From contig NZ_JAWDKD010000018.1 in assembly GCF_032714475.1 (NCBI RefSeq), positions 1 through 64,000 on the forward strand: a stretch of DNA of 64,000 bases, in the 5' to 3' direction. The notes beneath the pieces were generated by a model that worked only from the letters and a program-made list of their open reading frames with translations, was not told the origin of the DNA and searched no databases. This document shows positions 61,404 to 64,000 of the stretch, in pieces. This DNA comes from Methanolapillus africanus (GTDB taxonomy: Archaea; Halobacteriota; Methanosarcinia; Methanosarcinales; Methanosarcinaceae). The position numbers and the translations under genes are program-made. Within the stretch, counting starts at the first letter, position 1. The number at the start of each line of letters is the position of its first letter.

Positions 61404-62474
61404 ATGCATTTAGAAGACGGAAGGATGCCGGCGGAATACAAAAAATACATCGCCAGAAAAACAATGATCATACTCGGAATGCTGATTTTTTTGGCGGCGT
61501 TTTCATTGTTTGCGGTTTGCGTCGGCGCGGTTTCCGTTCCGCTGCCGGATGTTTTAAAAACATTGCTGGGCGGCGCCGGTACCGGCGTTTATGAACGGAT
61601 CATTTGGTACATCCGGATTCCGCAAATTTTAACGGCTATCGTCGCCGGCGCCGGGCTTGCCGTTGCGGGTGTTGCCATGCAGTCGGTTTTGAGAAACCCG
61701 TTGGCTTCGCCGTATACGCTTGGTTTGTCCAACGCGGCCGCCTTCGGCGCCGCGGTCGGTATTTTATTTTTCGGACTCGGAACCACCGGAAGCAACATCG
61801 CCGATGCGGTGGTGGTTCAAAATCCGTATCTTGTTACGCTCTGTGCGTTTTTGTTCAGCATGCTGACGTCCGGCATTATTTTGTTCATTGCTAAAATCCG
61901 GTCGGCGTCACCTGAAATTATGATCTTGGCGGGCGTCGCGATCAATTCGTTGGCAGCAGCCGGACTCATGGCGATTCAATATTTTGTGGACGACACCAAA
62001 CTGGCGTCTATTGTTTTCTGGCAATTCGGCGACGTGTCGCGCGCCGACTGGCCGGAGCTGGCGATCATTTCCGGTATCGTTTTGATTTGTTTTTTGTATC
62101 TTCTGTACAAACGCTGGGACTTAAACGCCATGGAAGCCGGCGATGAAACGGCCAAAAGTTTGGGCGTGAATGTGCCGCAAATGCGTCTTTTCGGCATGGT
62201 GGCCGCATCGCTGATCAGCGCCGTCATCGTTTCCTTTTTGGGCGTCATCGGGTTTATCGGCCTGGTTTGCCCGCACATCATGCGCCGTTTTGTCGGCAGC
62301 GACCACCGCTTTTTGCTGATCGGAACGGCTGTCTGCGGCGCTTTGCTGCTGCTCATTTCCGATACGGTTGCCCGAACGTTGATTGCGCCGCACGTTCTGC
62401 CGGTTTCGGTCATCACGGCTTTTTTGGGTGCGCCGGTCTTTCTCTATCTGATTATCCAAAAAAAGGAGATTTAA
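61404..62474 (+). CDS. ABC transporter permease, FecCD/BtuC family
   Basis: A 356-residue integral membrane protein with about ten helices. Family motifs are RIPQILTAIVAGAGLAVAGV, MQSVLRNPLASPYTLGLSNA, LNAMEAGDETAKSLGVNVPQ and GVIGFIGLVCPHIMRRFVGS, followed by DHRFLLIGTAVCGALLLLIS. It is the pore of the importer fed by the lipoprotein upstream. GGTGA precedes the start. The ATPase gene starts two bases after the stop. Confidence 0.95.
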   Translation: MHLEDGRMPAEYKKYIARKTMIILGMLIFLAAFSLFAVCVGAVSVPLPDVLKTLLGGAGTGVYERIIWYIRIPQILTAIVAGAGLAVAGVAMQSVLRNPLASPYTLGLSNAAAFGAAVGILFFGLGTTGSNIADAVVVQNPYLVTLCAFLFSMLTSGIILFIAKIRSASPEIMILAGVAINSLAAAGLMAIQYFVDDTKLASIVFWQFGDVSRADWPELAIISGIVLICFLYLLYKRWDLNAMEAGDETAKSLGVNVPQMRLFGMVAASLISAVIVSFLGVIGFIGLVCPHIMRRFVGSDHRFLLIGTAVCGALLLLISDTVARTLIAPHVLPVSVITAFLGAPVFLYLIIQKKEI

Positions 62475-62475
62475 A

Positions 62476-63228
62476 ATGGTCATTCGCGTTGATAACATCT
62501 GTTTTGAATACAAAACGCGTCCGGTGTTGGGCGGCATTGATTTAGATGTGTCGCGGGGTGAAATTTTATCGATTATGGGTCCCAACGGCGTCGGGAAAAG
62601 CACGCTTCTCAAATGCATGAACTTGGTTTTGAAGCCGACAAAGGGGACCGTTTTCGTTGACGATTCCGACCTTTCCGATTTATCCAAACGCGAAATTGCT
62701 CAGCGGATCAGTTATGTTTCCCAGCGGACCGAACCGTCTAAGATGACTGTTTTTGACGCCGTTTTGTTGGGCCGAAAGCCGCACATCGATTGGCAGGCAA
62801 GCGGCAAGGATTACAATATTGTTGACGCCGCCCTTAAACGGTTTGATTTGGAAAAAATGCAGCTTCGGCGGATTGACGAGATGAGCGGCGGCGAAATTCA
62901 AAAGGTCAGTATTTGCCGGGCGGTGGCGCAAGAGCCCACGATTATTTTGTTGGACGAACCGACGAGCAGCCTTGATCTTTACAATCAAATTGAAATTTTG
63001 AAGATTATCCGAAACATAACCGACGGCCACCAAACGGCGACCGTCATGACGATGCATGACTTGAATCTCGCATTGCGTTTTGCCGACAAATTTGTTTTCA
63101 TGAAAAACGGCGAAATTTACAGCGCCTGCGACGCCAAAGGCGTAACATCGGAAATGATTGAGGAAATTTACGGTGTCAAAGTGCATTTGGAATACTATAA
63201 CGGGATTCCGCATGTGATTCCGGTTTAA
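62476..63228 (+). CDS. ABC transporter ATP-binding protein, FecE/BtuD family
   Basis: A 250-residue ATPase powering the importer. Walker A is in SIMGPNGVGKSTLLK (near residue 37), the signature in EMSGGEIQKVSICRAVAQEP and Walker B in TIILLDEPTSSLDLYNQIE, with the switch His in VMTMHDLNLALRFADK. It matches iron-siderophore and cobalamin importers equally well. GGAGA lies before the start, inside the permease end. A GC-rich motif follows at 63270-63307. Confidence 0.95.
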   Translation: MVIRVDNICFEYKTRPVLGGIDLDVSRGEILSIMGPNGVGKSTLLKCMNLVLKPTKGTVFVDDSDLSDLSKREIAQRISYVSQRTEPSKMTVFDAVLLGRKPHIDWQASGKDYNIVDAALKRFDLEKMQLRRIDEMSGGEIQKVSICRAVAQEPTIILLDEPTSSLDLYNQIEILKIIRNITDGHQTATVMTMHDLNLALRFADKFVFMKNGEIYSACDAKGVTSEMIEEIYGVKVHLEYYNGIPHVIPV

Positions 63229-63269
63229 TGTTGGCGGGTTGGTTTGCGTGGACAAAAATCAGCGCTCGG

Positions 63270-63307
63270 ATTTTCGCTGCCGCCGCCCACGCGCGCGTTA
63301 TCGCCAT
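63270..63307 (+). repeat. GC-rich 3'-end motif after the ABC ATPase gene
   Basis: TTTTCGCTGCCGCCGCCCAC followed by GCGCGCGTTATCGCCATC, in the orientation of the ATPase gene. Confidence 0.65.
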
Positions 63308-63384
63308 CATTTTTATCGATTCGTCAAAACCGCCCCTCGTTTTTTAACAAAGGTTTTTAATCATCCTTTTCTTTTCTCTACCCA

Positions 63385-64000
63385 ATGTTATGGATTTTAT
63401 TTGCCGGCAAAGGTCAGAAGTTTACCGTCATGACCATTTTGGATAAAAAAAAGGAGCCGCTGTGGACCGGGGAGCTGGAGCTCAAGGAAAATACGGCGGG
63501 ATTCCGGCCGCATAAAATCCGCATTCTCAAACGGGAAGGAAAGGAGCTTTCCGATGAGGAATACATTCAATCCAAAGAGTTCATCAATCTGCTTAAAAAA
63601 GCCAACCGTATTATGATTGCAACCGGCTGCTCGGCGGCGCAGGAAAACGAACTCAAAAGCATGCTGTCGGCTTACCAGCTCAAATACGAATACGTCAACA
63701 TCTGCCGGTTCTGTCTGCTTCAGAAACGGTTTAATTTTATCAACAAATCGTCCATCCGCTATCACAAAGAAATGATCTGTCCGGAATGCGCGAAAGACGA
63801 ACTCAAAAAAGTGCTCAAAAATTCCCGGCAAAACATGGGCGACTCCACCGTTGACTTTTTTTATGAAACGCTCCTGCGGACCAAAGATTTTGACAAAACG
63901 GCGTCGCTGCTCTCGGCCGACCGCCTGGATCCGGAAGTCACCCGGTACGACACGATCCGATCAGCGGGCTCTGAAAAACAATTTCCGGTCAAAAAACTTC
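63385..64000 (+). CDS. Archaeal DEAD/DEAH helicase N-terminus, cut by the window edge
   Basis: An open frame from ATG 63385 to the end of the window, 205 residues and continuing. It begins MLWILFAGKGQKFTVMTI and has ELELKENTAGFRPHKIRIL, IMIATGCSAAQENELKSM and a zinc-binding region (NICRFCLLQKRFNF and MICPECAKDELKK). This matches the N-terminal domain (DUF5814-like) of a large helicase found in methanogens; the helicase core would lie beyond the window. The domain match is from memory and moderately sure; that it is coding is clear from codon use. Confidence 0.65.
   Translation, partial: MLWILFAGKGQKFTVMTILDKKKEPLWTGELELKENTAGFRPHKIRILKREGKELSDEEYIQSKEFINLLKKANRIMIATGCSAAQENELKSMLSAYQLKYEYVNICRFCLLQKRFNFINKSSIRYHKEMICPECAKDELKKVLKNSRQNMGDSTVDFFYETLLRTKDFDKTASLLSADRLDPEVTRYDTIRSAGSEKQFPVKKL

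Overview
The window reads as the chromosome of a methanogenic archaeon of the Methanosarcinales, most likely a host-associated, hydrogen-dependent methylotroph of the Methanimicrococcus type. This is an inference from gene content: DNA topoisomerase VI subunits, a cytochrome-linked methanophenazine-reducing hydrogenase (vhoGAC), a methanogenesis-marker-type protein, the alternative haem enzyme AhbC, and a UroD-family methyltransferase with its corrinoid protein. Shine-Dalgarno sites such as GAGGTGA and GGTGA decide many starts. A large set of bacterial-looking accessory genes fits a gut archaeon.

Layout. 1-2250: repeat island and a PepD dipeptidase. 2339-6776: methanogen marker-type gene and top6BA. 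7399-10688: M28 peptidase, catalase and a 29-residue membrane peptide. 11218-17560: tsr3, thymidylate synthase, cobA, hemD, a possible toxin-antitoxin pair and ahbC. 17739-22981: tRNA-Leu(UAG) followed by a run of bacterial-type accessory genes. 23068-29815: CBS regulator, GTPases, chorismate mutase and DUF2073. 30195-33963: vhoGAC. 34319-37161: two DUF1638 paralogues and a membrane protein. 37196-40850: an AT-rich SIR2/NTPase defence-type gene and a radical SAM/SPASM enzyme. 41633-50460: cobalt uptake genes cbiMN and the anaerobic corrin-ring genes cbiT, L, F, G (split in two), H, C, D and E. 50461-53926: an Abi/HEPN gene with a candidate structured RNA, an Imm51-type immunity protein, an Fe-S protein and an orphan. 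54622-58928: MarC, a Trm112-like zinc protein, a membrane protein, and the methyltransferase/corrinoid pair. 59186-64000: FmdE-like protein, an iron- or corrinoid-type ABC importer and the start of a helicase.

The metabolic theme is tetrapyrroles. cobA and hemD feed uroporphyrinogen III and precorrin-2 into the corrin genes for methyltransferase cofactors. ahbC serves haem synthesis for the VhoC cytochrome and catalase. The corrinoid protein and UroD-like methyltransferase use the product.

Two observations stand out. First, none of the 62 coding sequences I traced ends in TAG (35 TAA, 27 TGA), yet three otherwise intact genes (pepD, cbiT and the SIR2/NTPase gene) carry one in-frame TAG each. 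This fits pyrrolysine insertion at UAG. Second, the long intergenic spaces are filled by one modular repeat family: a GC-rich motif placed just after gene 3' ends, hairpins whose arms co-vary between copies, and short tandem arrays often bounded by inverted hairpins. I recognise no known name for this family.
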